Part shown: positions 22,545-31,810 of the stretch, piece by piece | How the letters are laid out: the number at the start of each line of letters is the position of its first letter | Position numbering within the stretch: position 1 is the first letter of the stretch | Source: a virus | Strand: one strand, 5' to 3' | Virus record (IMG/VR): IMGVR_UViG_3300043621_000039 | Coordinates: 1 to 61,890 of that record | DNA: 61,890 nt | The notes under the pieces: model-generated | The model's database searches: none | Seen by the model: the letters and a program-made list of their open reading frames with translations, nothing else | What the model was told of the DNA's origin: nothing | Program-made: the position numbers and the translations under genes

Positions 22545-24569
22545 GTGGGGAACCTGTTGCTGGACGCCAGCTCACCGGGGTCGGTCTGGAATGCGTCCGG
22601 CGATCCGTCCACGGGTTCGTTCACGCCGCCTGCCAAATCTCTTCTGGTAGTCTGGCTGCGGTATAACACCGGAACGGGTAACACGCCGACCGATCCGACT
22701 GTCACCGACAGCCTTGGGGTCCACCTCACCTATACGCTGGTAGCCCACAACCGCAACCCAGAGGTCTCGACCGCCGTCGATGGCGCGCTCGCCGTGTGGA
22801 CCGCTCCGGTACTGACTTCAGCAGCGATGACGGTGACGGCGCACGAGACTGACGCGGCGACCGGTGCGGCGATCCTGGTGCAGGTCTGGACCGATGACTC
22901 CGGCGCCATCCCGGGAACTGGCGCTGTGGTGGAGAACGCCTCCGCGTCCGCTATCACGTCTGTGGCGCAGGGGTTCACCGCCACAGCCACTGGATCCCGT
23001 GGTCTGATTGCGCTTTCTGACTTCAATGCGGCAGGCGTACCGGCTGCCGGCTCGGGCTGCACTGTGACCGGTGGCGACGCGGCGGACCAAGGCGCAACCC
23101 TCGCCTACTGCTGCGCGCTCCGGTCCACAGCGGATGGCGTGGCCGGTGCCACCACCACCATGAACCTCACCATCGCATCGACTACTGACGCGCGTTGGAT
23201 AGCCCTGGAGGTCACCCCGGCTCCGGCCCCGCTGCTGGGGAGCACAGTTGCGTCCTGGTGGCCCGGAGCAGGCCCCAACCCGGTCATGCGGTTCCGGCCG
23301 GACCCGTTCGACTCCACCTTGCCCTCCATCACCGAGGCAGCGGTCACGATCGACCCGGCTCTGGCGACCTGGGTGGCCGTGGCCGTGGTCCCGACGCCCC
23401 AGCCGGTCCTGCTCACCTTGACTCCGGCGAATGCGGTTACCTGGTCTGCGGTCCCGCTCACCCCCGTACCGCAACCGGTCGCGCTGACGCTGACGCCCGC
23501 AACCGCTACCTGGGCGGCCCAGCCGGTAGTGGCGACTCCAGTGGTAGCCCTGACTCCGGCCGCAGCGACCTGGACGGCCGTAGCGGTTTCTCCAGCCCCG
23601 CAGCCGGTGGCGTTGACGCTCACTCCGGCCGTGGCTACCTGGGCTGCGGTCGCGGTTACTCCCACGCCCGGCCAAACGGCACGCACTTTGACGCCTGCTA
23701 CAGCCACGTGGACGGCCGTAACCGTCGCACCGGTACCGGGCGTCACCGCTGTCACCTTGACACCCGCTACGTTGGCCTGGACGGCTGTTGCAGTCATCCC
23801 AACACCTGGGCCGACCGCGCGGACTATCACCCCGGCCACAGCTACGTGGGTTGCGGTGGTCGTGACGCCGGTCCCGCAGCCGGTTTCCCGCACGCTCACG
23901 CCCAGTACGGCGTCTTGGCAAGCGGTTCCGGTCTCCCCGGTACCCGGAAGCGTGGCAATTACTCTGACGCCCGCTCCGGCCTCCTGGACGGCAGTTCCGG
24001 TGGCGCCGGTCGTGCTAGGCGGGGTGAGCCTGGTACCTGCGACCCTGACCTGGTCTGCGGTACCGGTTACGCTTACCCCTGGGCAGGTCTCGCGGACCCT
24101 CACACCGGCAACAGCGACCTGGACCGCAGTACCGGTCTCGGCGCTGCCGACCGTGGCGCTCACTCCGGCGCTCGCTACCTGGTCAGCTCGACCGCTCGCG
24201 CTAGCTCCAGGATCTGTGGCCCTCACGTTGGTTCCGGCCACGCTATCCTGGACGGCACGACCGTTAGGCGTGCCAGTCGCGCTGCAGCTGACTCCTGCTG
24301 GTATGGTCTGGGTTGCGGTTCCGCTGGGAATCCCTGGCGCGGTAACCGAGCGGCTGCCAGCAGACGTCATCGCCTACCTGACGCAGCACTTCTCGGTGAC
24401 GCCTGAGTTGCTGTTGGCGTACCTGGGGGATGGGAGGCTGGTAGTGGATATTACCGGGGGCGGAATCCTGTACCTCAACATTCCCAACACGCCGACTGAT
24501 CCGGCTGCGGCCACGGTAACTTACCAGGACCCAGATTCGATCAGGACTGAGCTAACCGAGGAGGCGTGA
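22545..24569 (+). CDS. Repeat-rich tail fibre-like protein
   Basis: 674 residues, GTG start. Residues 1-230 are a beta-rich Thr/Gly/Ala domain. From about residue 262 to 595 there are roughly 15 degenerate repeats of 20-23 residues built on TLTPATATWTAVAV followed by a Pro-rich link such as TPVPQPV; Trp and the AV-V pattern are the best kept positions. The C-terminal 70 residues (ERLPADVIAYLTQHF onward) form a separate acidic cap. Such repeats suggest a long beta-structured stalk or solenoid. The repeats keep the opposite strand open over 1 kb, which explains long antisense frames here that are not genes. Confidence 0.7.
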   Translation: MGNLLLDASSPGSVWNASGDPSTGSFTPPAKSLLVVWLRYNTGTGNTPTDPTVTDSLGVHLTYTLVAHNRNPEVSTAVDGALAVWTAPVLTSAAMTVTAHETDAATGAAILVQVWTDDSGAIPGTGAVVENASASAITSVAQGFTATATGSRGLIALSDFNAAGVPAAGSGCTVTGGDAADQGATLAYCCALRSTADGVAGATTTMNLTIASTTDARWIALEVTPAPAPLLGSTVASWWPGAGPNPVMRFRPDPFDSTLPSITEAAVTIDPALATWVAVAVVPTPQPVLLTLTPANAVTWSAVPLTPVPQPVALTLTPATATWAAQPVVATPVVALTPAAATWTAVAVSPAPQPVALTLTPAVATWAAVAVTPTPGQTARTLTPATATWTAVTVAPVPGVTAVTLTPATLAWTAVAVIPTPGPTARTITPATATWVAVVVTPVPQPVSRTLTPSTASWQAVPVSPVPGSVAITLTPAPASWTAVPVAPVVLGGVSLVPATLTWSAVPVTLTPGQVSRTLTPATATWTAVPVSALPTVALTPALATWSARPLALAPGSVALTLVPATLSWTARPLGVPVALQLTPAGMVWVAVPLGIPGAVTERLPADVIAYLTQHFSVTPELLLAYLGDGRLVVDITGGGILYLNIPNTPTDPAAATVTYQDPDSIRTELTEEA

Positions 24570-24841
24570 TGGAATCTGAAAGCCTCAACACTGAGGGCCT
24601 GACTCAGGTCGGAGAGTTCGATACCCGCGTACTCCGCACCGCGAGTGTGGATGAGGACTACCACAACGCCATGGTGGCCGGAGCGGTCTGGGCGTTCAAT
24701 CTGATGGCGCAGTTCTGCAAGGCACAGCTGGAGATTTCCGGCCCGTACGATGACACCAGGCCGATTGAAATTATGATCAGCTGGACGGCGGATAAGATTC
24801 GGGAAGTCCAGTTCCCAGCTACGGAGGAACCAAATGCCTAA
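24569..24841 (+). CDS. Hypothetical protein
   Basis: 90 residues from the ATG overlapping the previous stop, with GAGGAGG upstream. Acidic, with a central amphipathic helix (NAMVAGAVWAFNLMAQF). It lies just upstream of the terminase genes. No family recognised. Confidence 0.6.
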   Translation: MESESLNTEGLTQVGEFDTRVLRTASVDEDYHNAMVAGAVWAFNLMAQFCKAQLEISGPYDDTRPIEIMISWTADKIREVQFPATEEPNA

Positions 24842-25481
24842 CTTCCCGCAGGAGGTGCGTGACAAGCGAGCCCTCGAAGGCCCCAAGGTCCAGAGCGGCG
24901 GCAACACCAAGCCTGACGCGGCCTGGATTGAAGAGGTCCTGGCAGCTGGCGAGCTGCACCTGCCGGATGAGTCGACACGTCCCCCAGGGTTCCTGTATGA
25001 CATCCTGTATCAGTGGGAGGGGTACGCGGATGAAGTCAATATCGAATTCTTCGAGTCGTTCTGGCGTGGCAAGCCAACTGACAGGCGTTGCAACGGAACT
25101 GCCTACATCCGTGATATGCGCGGGTCTTACGTCGTGGACTGCGAGTGGGAGCGGCTCCGGCGACCCTGCCTAGCGCGTCCGGCGAGCGGCGCGGTGATCT
25201 GCCACGCACACGGCGCGAAGATCCCTGTGGTGAAGGCCGCAGCGCAGCGCGTGCTGGCCCAGGCCTCTGAGGTCGTGGCGCTCCGACTCGTTGGCCTGAC
25301 TGCGTATGCGGATGAGATGCAAAATCCGATCGACCACAAGGACCGGATATCCGCATCCAACTCTGTGCTGGACCGGGTGGGGATCAAGGGCGGTATCGAG
25401 GTCGAGGTCACCACGCCTGGTTTCAAGAAGGTCATGGAGACCATGTTCGGTGACGATAGTGCGGACCCTGATGGCGACTGA
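24834..25481 (+). CDS. Probable terminase small subunit
   Basis: 215 residues. The centre has Cys/His residues (RRCNGTAY, RRPCLARP, VICHAHGAKIP) and is followed by a helical part (VVKAAAQRVLAQASEVVALRL) like the oligomerising core of small terminases that recognise phage DNA for packaging. Position one gene before the large terminase supports the call. Sequence motifs alone would not prove it. Confidence 0.6.
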   Translation: MPNFPQEVRDKRALEGPKVQSGGNTKPDAAWIEEVLAAGELHLPDESTRPPGFLYDILYQWEGYADEVNIEFFESFWRGKPTDRRCNGTAYIRDMRGSYVVDCEWERLRRPCLARPASGAVICHAHGAKIPVVKAAAQRVLAQASEVVALRLVGLTAYADEMQNPIDHKDRISASNSVLDRVGIKGGIEVEVTTPGFKKVMETMFGDDSADPDGD

Positions 25482-25731
25482 GGAGCAGCGCGAGTGGACC
25501 AGGAAGATGGACGCGCTGATCCAGGAGGGCCTGACGTTGCTGGGGCAGGACCCCAATTCCCAATTGGGGGATTGGTTGACTGTCATCAGCGCGCCGTACC
25601 TGAACGAGGAGGGCCATCTGACGTCTGGCTACTCGATAGCATTCAGCGGGAACCTGTTGGAACACAACGCTTTAGGGCTGCTCGCTAAGGGCGAGGGCCT
25701 GCTGATGCGGGATGAGGACGACGATGAGTAG
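25471..25731 (+). CDS. Hypothetical protein between the terminase genes
   Basis: 86 residues, ATG overlapping the previous gene by 11 bases and ending inside the start of the large terminase gene. Acidic C-terminus (MRDEDDDE). No family recognised. Confidence 0.6.
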   Translation: MATEEQREWTRKMDALIQEGLTLLGQDPNSQLGDWLTVISAPYLNEEGHLTSGYSIAFSGNLLEHNALGLLAKGEGLLMRDEDDDE

Positions 25732-27232
25732 CCTGCTGCTCAACACTCCGGCCCCATCCCGCAAACTGCTGCGGAGTACCTGGGCGCAGACGTCCTGGAC
25801 TCCGCACGCGCTACAGCAGGAGATGCTGTTCACCAGGATCCGCAACCAGGTAGCCGCGTTCGGACGCCGAGCCGGCAAGAGCCAGGTTGGCGGAATGAAG
25901 CTGGTTCCGGAGTGGTTCCGTGCCATGATTGAGCTGGAGGAGTTGATCGCCAAGGGCCTGCGGCGTGAGTTCTGGATCGTTGGGCCGACCTACTCTGACG
26001 CGGAGAAGGAGTTCAGAGTCTGTTGGAACGCGTTGGAGCGCCTGGGAATCCCGCTCGACCATCCGGGGAGCTACAACAACCCCGAAGCGGGCCAGATGAG
26101 AATTCAGTCGCTTGGTGGTCGGTTCATCGTCCACGCGAAATCGGCCCAGTACCCACAGACGTTGGTTGGCGAGGGCCTATCTGGCGTTGTATTCTCCGAA
26201 GCGGCGAAGTTGAAGCCTTCAGTCTGGATCAAATACATTCGACCGACCCTGGCCGACTTCGGCGGATGGGCATTCTTCGGATCTACCCCTGAGGGCCGGA
26301 ACTGGTTCTATGACTTGTGGGAGCAGGGCCAGGACCCTAGCCGGACCGACTGGATGTCATGGCGCGCTCCGGCTTGGATCAACCCCTACGTCTACCCGGA
26401 CGGCGTGAACCCCATCCTGCTGGATGCAGCGAAGCGCGCTCGCCGCGCTGGCCGTCTGGAGGAGTGGATCTCACAGATCGAGCACTACGACAACGATCGG
26501 GAGCTACCGCCTAGCCCGCTTGGGATTGACCCTGAGATCTGGAGCCTGTTCCGCGATCAGTCGACTGAGATGTTCAACCAGGAGATTGAAGCGCTCTTCA
26601 ATGAGTTCGCCGGACGGGTCTTCAAGGACTTCGATGAAGAGATTCACGTTACAGAGCAGGAGTTCCGGCCGGACTGGGCTACCTACGCGGCGAGCGACTA
26701 CGGCTTCACCAACCCGTTCGTTTGGCTGCTGGTCCAGGTTGATCCGCACCGGGAGCGGATGCACATCCTGAACGAGTATTACGAGACCGGGAAGACCACC
26801 GGCGAGGCTGTGATGGAGATCAAGGGTCGTGGGCTGGCGCCGCGTACGCTACGGGAGTTCTTCCCTGACCCAGCCGAGCCGGACCGGACCCGTGAGGTGT
26901 CGAATCTGTTGCAGGTCAAGGCCGGTCGGAATACTGGGATCATGCTGGAGGATAGGCTTGAGTGGATCCGTCGGTTCCTCAAAGAGCATCCGGCTGGAGG
27001 CGGTCCACGACTGACGGTCCACAGGCGTTGCAAGGAAACCATCCGGGAGTTCGGCCAGTACAAGTATCCGGATGCGGTGAAGGCAATGGAGCGAGGCCAT
27101 GCAGCTCCGGAGCTACCGGAAAAGAAGGATGACCACACCCCAGAAGCGTTGGGGCGCTTGATGAGTGGACTATTCGGCAAGCCATTCCGCTCTGTAGCCA
27201 ACCCACAGGGCAAGATGAAGGTAAGGAAATGA
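25724..27232 (+). CDS. Terminase large subunit
   Basis: 502 residues. ATPase motor: Walker A-like FGRRAGKS near residue 46 and GVVFSEAAK near residue 153, where the usual Asp-Glu of Walker B is Ser-Glu. Nuclease domain: SDYGFTNPFVW near residue 322 supplies an RNase H-type metal Asp, with further acidic residues downstream. It would cut and translocate phage DNA into the prohead. ATG at 25724 is favoured over 25712 because it starts with MSSLLL and overlaps least. Confidence 0.9.
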   Translation: MSSLLLNTPAPSRKLLRSTWAQTSWTPHALQQEMLFTRIRNQVAAFGRRAGKSQVGGMKLVPEWFRAMIELEELIAKGLRREFWIVGPTYSDAEKEFRVCWNALERLGIPLDHPGSYNNPEAGQMRIQSLGGRFIVHAKSAQYPQTLVGEGLSGVVFSEAAKLKPSVWIKYIRPTLADFGGWAFFGSTPEGRNWFYDLWEQGQDPSRTDWMSWRAPAWINPYVYPDGVNPILLDAAKRARRAGRLEEWISQIEHYDNDRELPPSPLGIDPEIWSLFRDQSTEMFNQEIEALFNEFAGRVFKDFDEEIHVTEQEFRPDWATYAASDYGFTNPFVWLLVQVDPHRERMHILNEYYETGKTTGEAVMEIKGRGLAPRTLREFFPDPAEPDRTREVSNLLQVKAGRNTGIMLEDRLEWIRRFLKEHPAGGGPRLTVHRRCKETIREFGQYKYPDAVKAMERGHAAPELPEKKDDHTPEALGRLMSGLFGKPFRSVANPQGKMKVRK

Positions 27233-27233
27233 G

Positions 27234-28814
27234 ATGGCGCTGAGTCCGTATTCCACAGCCACAGCCCTTGGCCGCCCGGTTCCGTCCTACGTCACGGATC
27301 CAGAGGACATCGAGCGCGTACGCGCCTACGGGACCTATGAGGACATCTGGAATAACGTGCCAGAGGCCTTCGCGCTGCTGCTGCGCGCGGAGGATGATCC
27401 TTTGGCGCGCCGGTACGTTCCGGTGGTGCGCGAGATCCTGGAGGCCACGAACCGGTACCTGGCCCAGGATATGGAGACCACCTGGACACCAATCCCTGGG
27501 TTCCCGGCTCCGTCCGATCAGGACATGCTGGACTTCCGTGGCCGCCTCGATGGGTTCTGGGCGCGCGAAGAGATCGGCATCAAGTTCCTGTCCTCCAAGC
27601 GCTGGCTGCTGATCAAGGGCGACGGGCTGCTCCATATCACGGCTGATCCCTCCAAGCCGGATGGCTCGAAGGTCCGGCTGACGGAGATCGAGCCTGAGCA
27701 GTACTTCCCGATCTGGGATCCGGCGGACGGTGAGCGGATCGTTGGCTGCTACCTGGTTTCCGTGGTGCTGGATGATGAGGATGAAGAGATCGTCCAGCGT
27801 ATCGAGTACCGGAAGATCCGCAACGAGGTCGAGTCGCAGCAGTACGTGACGCCGGTCGGCAGCATTTTCTACCGGCTGGGGTTCTTCGAGCCAGATGCTT
27901 GGGATGCGCGGAACCTCGAAGAGAGCGAGCTGAAGCCAGTCGACGCGCCAGCCTGGGCGATTCCTGCCGAGCCTCCGGTACAGGACCCGTTGGTTGGGTT
28001 CCCGCTGGCCGCCAAGATCACGTCCCTGCCGGTCTACCGGATGCGGAACCGGCGGCGTGGCGGGAAGGCCGGGCGCTTTGGTACGTCTGAGATCCAGGGC
28101 CTGGAGACCGTGTTTGCCGGCATCATCCAGAATACCACGGATGAGGACCTGGCGGTGGCGCTCACCGGTCTGGGTGTCTACTACACCGATTCCGGAAAGT
28201 CCCGGGACAGTAATGGGGCGGAGATCGACTGGGAGATTGGCCCTGCATCCGTTGCAGAGCTGGAGAAAGACTCCAAGTTCGGTCGGGTGCCCGGCATCAC
28301 CTCCGTCCAGCCGATTCAGGAGCACATCGACTACCTGATGAAGACTGCGCGCGGAGCGAACGCGGCTCCAGAGATCGCATCCGGCCGGACCGAGAGCAGC
28401 GCGCAGATTTCCGGCGTAGCGCTGCGAATCCAGTTCATGCCGACGCTCGCCGCCAACATGGAGCGCGAGGAGGAAATGGCATCCGTCTGGACCCACCTGC
28501 TGTTCGACCTTCTCACAATGTGGTTCCCGGTCTACGAGGGCTGGGCTCCGCTCCCGCTACAGCCGGGCATGGTATTCGGTGACCCGCTACCGCCGGACCG
28601 TGTGGCCGTGGTGACGGAGGTGACAACCCTTGTGACGTCTGGGGTTGTGACCAAGGAATGGGCCGCTAGCTACCTCGCTGAGAAACTGGGGTATGACTTC
28701 CCAGCCAACATGGTGGCAGACGCGCAGGCGGAGCAGCAGGCAGCGCTGGATGCTGAGGGCGCACGGATAGCAGCTGCAGCCGGTCAGGTGCCGAGTGGCG
28801 ATCCCGCAGCCTGA
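27234..28814 (+). CDS. Portal protein
   Basis: 526 residues, directly after the large terminase. Acidic, alpha/beta, with a long helical C-terminal part (NMEREEEMASVWTHLLFDLL) like the crown and stem helices of SPP1 gp6-type portals. Size, order and a C-terminal Ala-rich tail fit. It forms the dodecameric DNA gate of the capsid. It overlaps the MuF gene by 20 bases. Confidence 0.85.
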   Translation: MALSPYSTATALGRPVPSYVTDPEDIERVRAYGTYEDIWNNVPEAFALLLRAEDDPLARRYVPVVREILEATNRYLAQDMETTWTPIPGFPAPSDQDMLDFRGRLDGFWAREEIGIKFLSSKRWLLIKGDGLLHITADPSKPDGSKVRLTEIEPEQYFPIWDPADGERIVGCYLVSVVLDDEDEEIVQRIEYRKIRNEVESQQYVTPVGSIFYRLGFFEPDAWDARNLEESELKPVDAPAWAIPAEPPVQDPLVGFPLAAKITSLPVYRMRNRRRGGKAGRFGTSEIQGLETVFAGIIQNTTDEDLAVALTGLGVYYTDSGKSRDSNGAEIDWEIGPASVAELEKDSKFGRVPGITSVQPIQEHIDYLMKTARGANAAPEIASGRTESSAQISGVALRIQFMPTLAANMEREEEMASVWTHLLFDLLTMWFPVYEGWAPLPLQPGMVFGDPLPPDRVAVVTEVTTLVTSGVVTKEWAASYLAEKLGYDFPANMVADAQAEQQAALDAEGARIAAAAGQVPSGDPAA

Positions 28815-30498
28815 GCCGAAAGACTGGGCGCTCTCCAACGCGCAGATCCTGCGGATCACTGACCGCGAGGTCCTGGCGATGCTCCGTGCTGCCTATCGCA
28901 CGATCAGCGCGGAGCTGAATGATCTAATCGCCAAGGACTCACCGCTGATCTCCGCCGGAGTGCAGCGCGCGCAGATGGAGCAGACCCGCGCTCGGCTACT
29001 CGCTGAGCAGGCCAACGTATTCCGGAGGCTTGGCGACATAGTGAGCGCGCGGAGGCTCGATGCGGCCTCCCGTGCACAGCGGCTAAGCGCTGCGGCAGAC
29101 GCGGCCTTGCTCGCCCTCGTAGGGAAGGCTAAGGAGGCGCAGTTTCTCTATCAGAGCGCGCTCCAGGCCAGCCAGGCAGGGATCGATGCAGCGTTGGCGC
29201 GTATGCGGTTGAGCGCGCTTCCGCTCAGCCAGCGCATCTACAATTCCTCGGTCTGGATGAACGATCGGCTAGGGAAGCTCATCAACGAGACCTTGGTGTC
29301 CGGTCTGAACGCACGGGAGTTCGCCAAGAAGGCGCGGGACTGGTTCAACCCCAACACGCCGGGCGGAGTTCGGTACGCTGCAATGCGGTTGGCGCGAACG
29401 GAGATCAACAACTCCTTCCATGCCACCAGCGCGGAGAAGTATGCGACCACGCCGTGGATCACCAAGGTTGAGTGGAACCTTTCTGGTAGTCACCCCAAGC
29501 CGGACGAGTGCAACGTGCTGGCGGCGGCAAGTCCGTATGACAGCGACGAGACTCCAGCTCGACCGCACCCGCAGTGCATGTGCTACATCACCCCGGTATC
29601 CATCGATGAGGATGAGTTTGTGGAGAACTTTCTCGCCGGTGACTATGATGAATACCTGGATGGCGAGCTGGAGAAGAATGGTTGGAATGTAACAGATTCA
29701 GAGGGCACTACCCCGGCAGAGCGTCTTGGTCCAAAGCAGGTTCTCCGACCCAAGACAACTGGGTCTGACGCCACTGAATGGGTGGCTTCGCAGATGCGGG
29801 ACGGACACCGCAGAGATGGAATCAATAAGCAGACTGATTTCAACGATCCTGTTGACAACATCCTACGGGAGACTGGAAAGCACCAAGGATTCGATGCGCT
29901 GCCGTCCTACAGCGACCTGAATAAAGAGGTCGCAAAGGGCGGAGTGGAGCTACATCGAGGCGTTATTCCGTTTAGTGGACCTCCAGAGGTCAAAGCGGAA
30001 ACCATCATCGATCGGTTCCGTTCCGGGGCTTATGAGCCGGGAACTGGTATCTACGGCAACGGTTTCTACTTCTCAGTATCAAAGCGTGTAGCGGATTACT
30101 TCGCTGGACCCAAGAAGGCGCTTAAGGGTGGCATTTCATTCCGTGCAGTGCTGCGGAAAGACGCCAAGGTCATCGAGTACGGCCAACTCCAGAAGGATAT
30201 GAAGGAGTGGCGCAAGCTTGCGCTGGAGAACTCTCCGGACCTGGGGGATCTATTCGGCAAGCTGGACTTCCAGACCCCAGAGGGAATGATTCCGCCCTCC
30301 ATGATCGATACGTTTATGGACCCGGGCCGGTTCGCCGCGCTGATGGGCTATGACGCAATTCTCGTGACGGGGCAACAGGATGGCGCTCCATTCGTCAAGG
30401 GTGAGCCGAGCGCCAAGAACAGCGCGGGCGGAAAGTTCTCCGCGCATGACCAATATGTCATCCTGAACCGCTCTGCAATCTTCCTGGAGGCGTTGTGA
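28795..30498 (+). CDS. MuF-like head protein fused to an ADP-ribosyltransferase-like domain
   Basis: 567 residues, GTG start. Residues 1-150 are a helical head-binding part. Residues 170-285 carry the MuF core (RLARTEINNSFHATSAEK, then PHPQCMCYITPV). After a charged linker, residues 380-567 look like a mono-ADP-ribosyltransferase: LHRGV near residue 386, then GIYGNGFYFSVSKRVADYF near 421-440, a layout shared with bacterial toxins and PARP-like folds. MuF proteins ride in the capsid and can be ejected with DNA, so the enzyme may modify a host target at infection onset. The last catalytic glutamate is not certain by eye. The C-terminal third appears less GC-rich than its neighbours. Confidence 0.75.
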   Translation: MAIPQPEPKDWALSNAQILRITDREVLAMLRAAYRTISAELNDLIAKDSPLISAGVQRAQMEQTRARLLAEQANVFRRLGDIVSARRLDAASRAQRLSAAADAALLALVGKAKEAQFLYQSALQASQAGIDAALARMRLSALPLSQRIYNSSVWMNDRLGKLINETLVSGLNAREFAKKARDWFNPNTPGGVRYAAMRLARTEINNSFHATSAEKYATTPWITKVEWNLSGSHPKPDECNVLAAASPYDSDETPARPHPQCMCYITPVSIDEDEFVENFLAGDYDEYLDGELEKNGWNVTDSEGTTPAERLGPKQVLRPKTTGSDATEWVASQMRDGHRRDGINKQTDFNDPVDNILRETGKHQGFDALPSYSDLNKEVAKGGVELHRGVIPFSGPPEVKAETIIDRFRSGAYEPGTGIYGNGFYFSVSKRVADYFAGPKKALKGGISFRAVLRKDAKVIEYGQLQKDMKEWRKLALENSPDLGDLFGKLDFQTPEGMIPPSMIDTFMDPGRFAALMGYDAILVTGQQDGAPFVKGEPSAKNSAGGKFSAHDQYVILNRSAIFLEAL

Positions 30499-30671
30499 AC
30501 GCGGACCTAAGCCGCGAGGTCGGTCGCATCATGGGCAAGGCAAATCCGGCTCCAGTTCCACAGCAGCGCGCTCGGATTATCAACGCGCTGGAGACTGCAG
30601 ATTCGATCTCGGATCTGCCTGTGGATATCCAGGAATTGTTGAAAGATATGAAGCTCTCCGTTGGCAGGTAG
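30495..30671 (+). CDS. Small protein coupled to the MuF-ADP-ribosyltransferase gene
   Basis: 58 residues, GTG start overlapping the MuF stop (GTGA). Charged helical sequence with IQELLKDMKLSVG at the end. No family recognised. Because it is translationally tied to a predicted toxin-like enzyme, it could be a chaperone, cargo-loading factor or inhibitor of that enzyme; this is inference from position only. Confidence 0.5.
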   Translation: MNADLSREVGRIMGKANPAPVPQQRARIINALETADSISDLPVDIQELLKDMKLSVGR

Positions 30672-30680
30672 AGTTGCGGT

Positions 30681-30709
30681 TAGCGGGCAGCTACGAAGTC
30701 CGGTATGAT
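30681..30709 (+). promoter_or_regulatory. Promoter-like element before the capsid genes
   Basis: TAGCGGGCAGC (one extra G compared with the consensus) at 30681-30691, 12 bases, TATGAT at 30704-30709. It would start a transcript about eight bases before the scaffold ATG at 30724, with GAGGAG partly in between. A separate capsid promoter would raise capsid expression over portal. Confidence 0.5.
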
Positions 30710-30723
30710 GCGAGGAGAAAAGC

Positions 30724-31365
30724 ATGGCCACCCCCGAAGGTGATGGCGCCCAGAGCGGCGCGGATGGTACCCAGAGTGGTACCGGTACTGCCACCGGGAC
30801 CCAGACCGGCACCCAGAATTCCAACCCTGGAACAGGTACCCAGAGTGGTACTGGAGTGACGCTGACCGACCTGGATGTCGCACGCCAGGAGGCCCAGTCA
30901 TACCAGGAAAAGATGAAGGCTGCCGATAAGCGGGCGAGTGACTACGAAGCACAGCTGAAGCAGCTGCGTGACAAGGACCTCCCTGCGACTGAGAAGTTGC
31001 AGCGCGACTACGAGGCTGCCGTTCAGCAGGTGGAGACTTTCAGGGAAACCAACGGAAAGTTGGCGTTGGAGAACGCATTCCTGTCTGACAACACCTACGA
31101 GTGGCAGAACCCCAAGCGCGCCCTGCAGCTGATCGACCGGAGCGGCGTGGAGATCGGGGATGACGGAGCGGTGAAGGGCCTCAAGGAGGCTCTGAAGGCG
31201 CTGGCGACTTCCGACCCCTACCTGCTGAAGGCCAAGACCGAGGACCCACCTCCGCCCGGCGGAACGGTTCCGGGCAACAACGGCAGTACTGGTGGCGCGA
31301 CCCCGGACCACAAGAGTCTGGTGGGGCGTTTCCCGGCACTCTCTACACGGGTCCGGCGTAGCTAG
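30724..31365 (+). CDS. Scaffolding protein
   Basis: 213 residues. Low-complexity N-terminus of repeated TGTQSGT units, then a coiled coil (residues 45-115, SYQEKMKAADKRASDYEAQL) and a basic C-terminal tail (PALSTRVRRS). This plan, and the position between MuF and the major capsid genes, fits siphovirus scaffolds that template prohead assembly. Confidence 0.75.
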   Translation: MATPEGDGAQSGADGTQSGTGTATGTQTGTQNSNPGTGTQSGTGVTLTDLDVARQEAQSYQEKMKAADKRASDYEAQLKQLRDKDLPATEKLQRDYEAAVQQVETFRETNGKLALENAFLSDNTYEWQNPKRALQLIDRSGVEIGDDGAVKGLKEALKALATSDPYLLKAKTEDPPPPGGTVPGNNGSTGGATPDHKSLVGRFPALSTRVRRS

Positions 31366-31400
31366 ATCCGCAACTACAACACCTTCGGAAGGAGGACCTG

Positions 31401-31793
31401 GTGAGTCGTTTCGACAAGGTGGACCCCTTTGATGGCAGCTTCCGCGCGAAGCTCTTTGCTGCGATTGCGGCCGTTGATGTGGGCAAGATCCGTGCGGTGT
31501 CGCTGAACGCTTCCGGGCGTGTCGTGATCGGTGGTGCGGGCCTGGTTGATATCCGTGGCTTGATCGTCCCCACGGAAGCCATGCCCGCCGGAGCCGCTAT
31601 CGACGTCATGACTGACGGCGAGATCGGTGACGCCACGGAGACCGCCGGTACTGCGTTCATCGCGGGCACGCTGGTCTACTGCCACATCGACGGAACGGTG
31701 GATGACACCGCCGCGTCCGGCAAACCGGTGGGGTTCACGGTTGAACTCAACCGTCTCATCGTCCGCTGCTCGTCCGCGCTGACCGCGACCTGA
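31401..31793 (+). CDS. Predicted capsid decoration protein
   Basis: 130 residues, GTG start with AAGGAGG upstream. Compact Gly/Ala/Val-rich beta fold with repeated AGxA turns, as in the DUF2190-like and other decoration proteins that stabilise mature heads. It lies between the scaffold and major capsid genes. Confidence 0.6.
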   Translation: MSRFDKVDPFDGSFRAKLFAAIAAVDVGKIRAVSLNASGRVVIGGAGLVDIRGLIVPTEAMPAGAAIDVMTDGEIGDATETAGTAFIAGTLVYCHIDGTVDDTAASGKPVGFTVELNRLIVRCSSALTAT

Positions 31794-31810
31794 GAGGAGG
31801 GTAACCAGCC

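Noticed and set aside
22818-24370. Long open frames on the - strand opposite the repeat-rich fibre gene
   Set aside because: They mirror the repetitive codons of the + strand gene, have Arg/Gly/Ser- or Thr/Val/Ala-only composition, and no ribosome sites.
26979-28496. A 505-residue - strand frame opposite the portal gene
   Set aside because: Antisense shadow of the GC-rich portal gene; composition and lack of start signals argue against coding.
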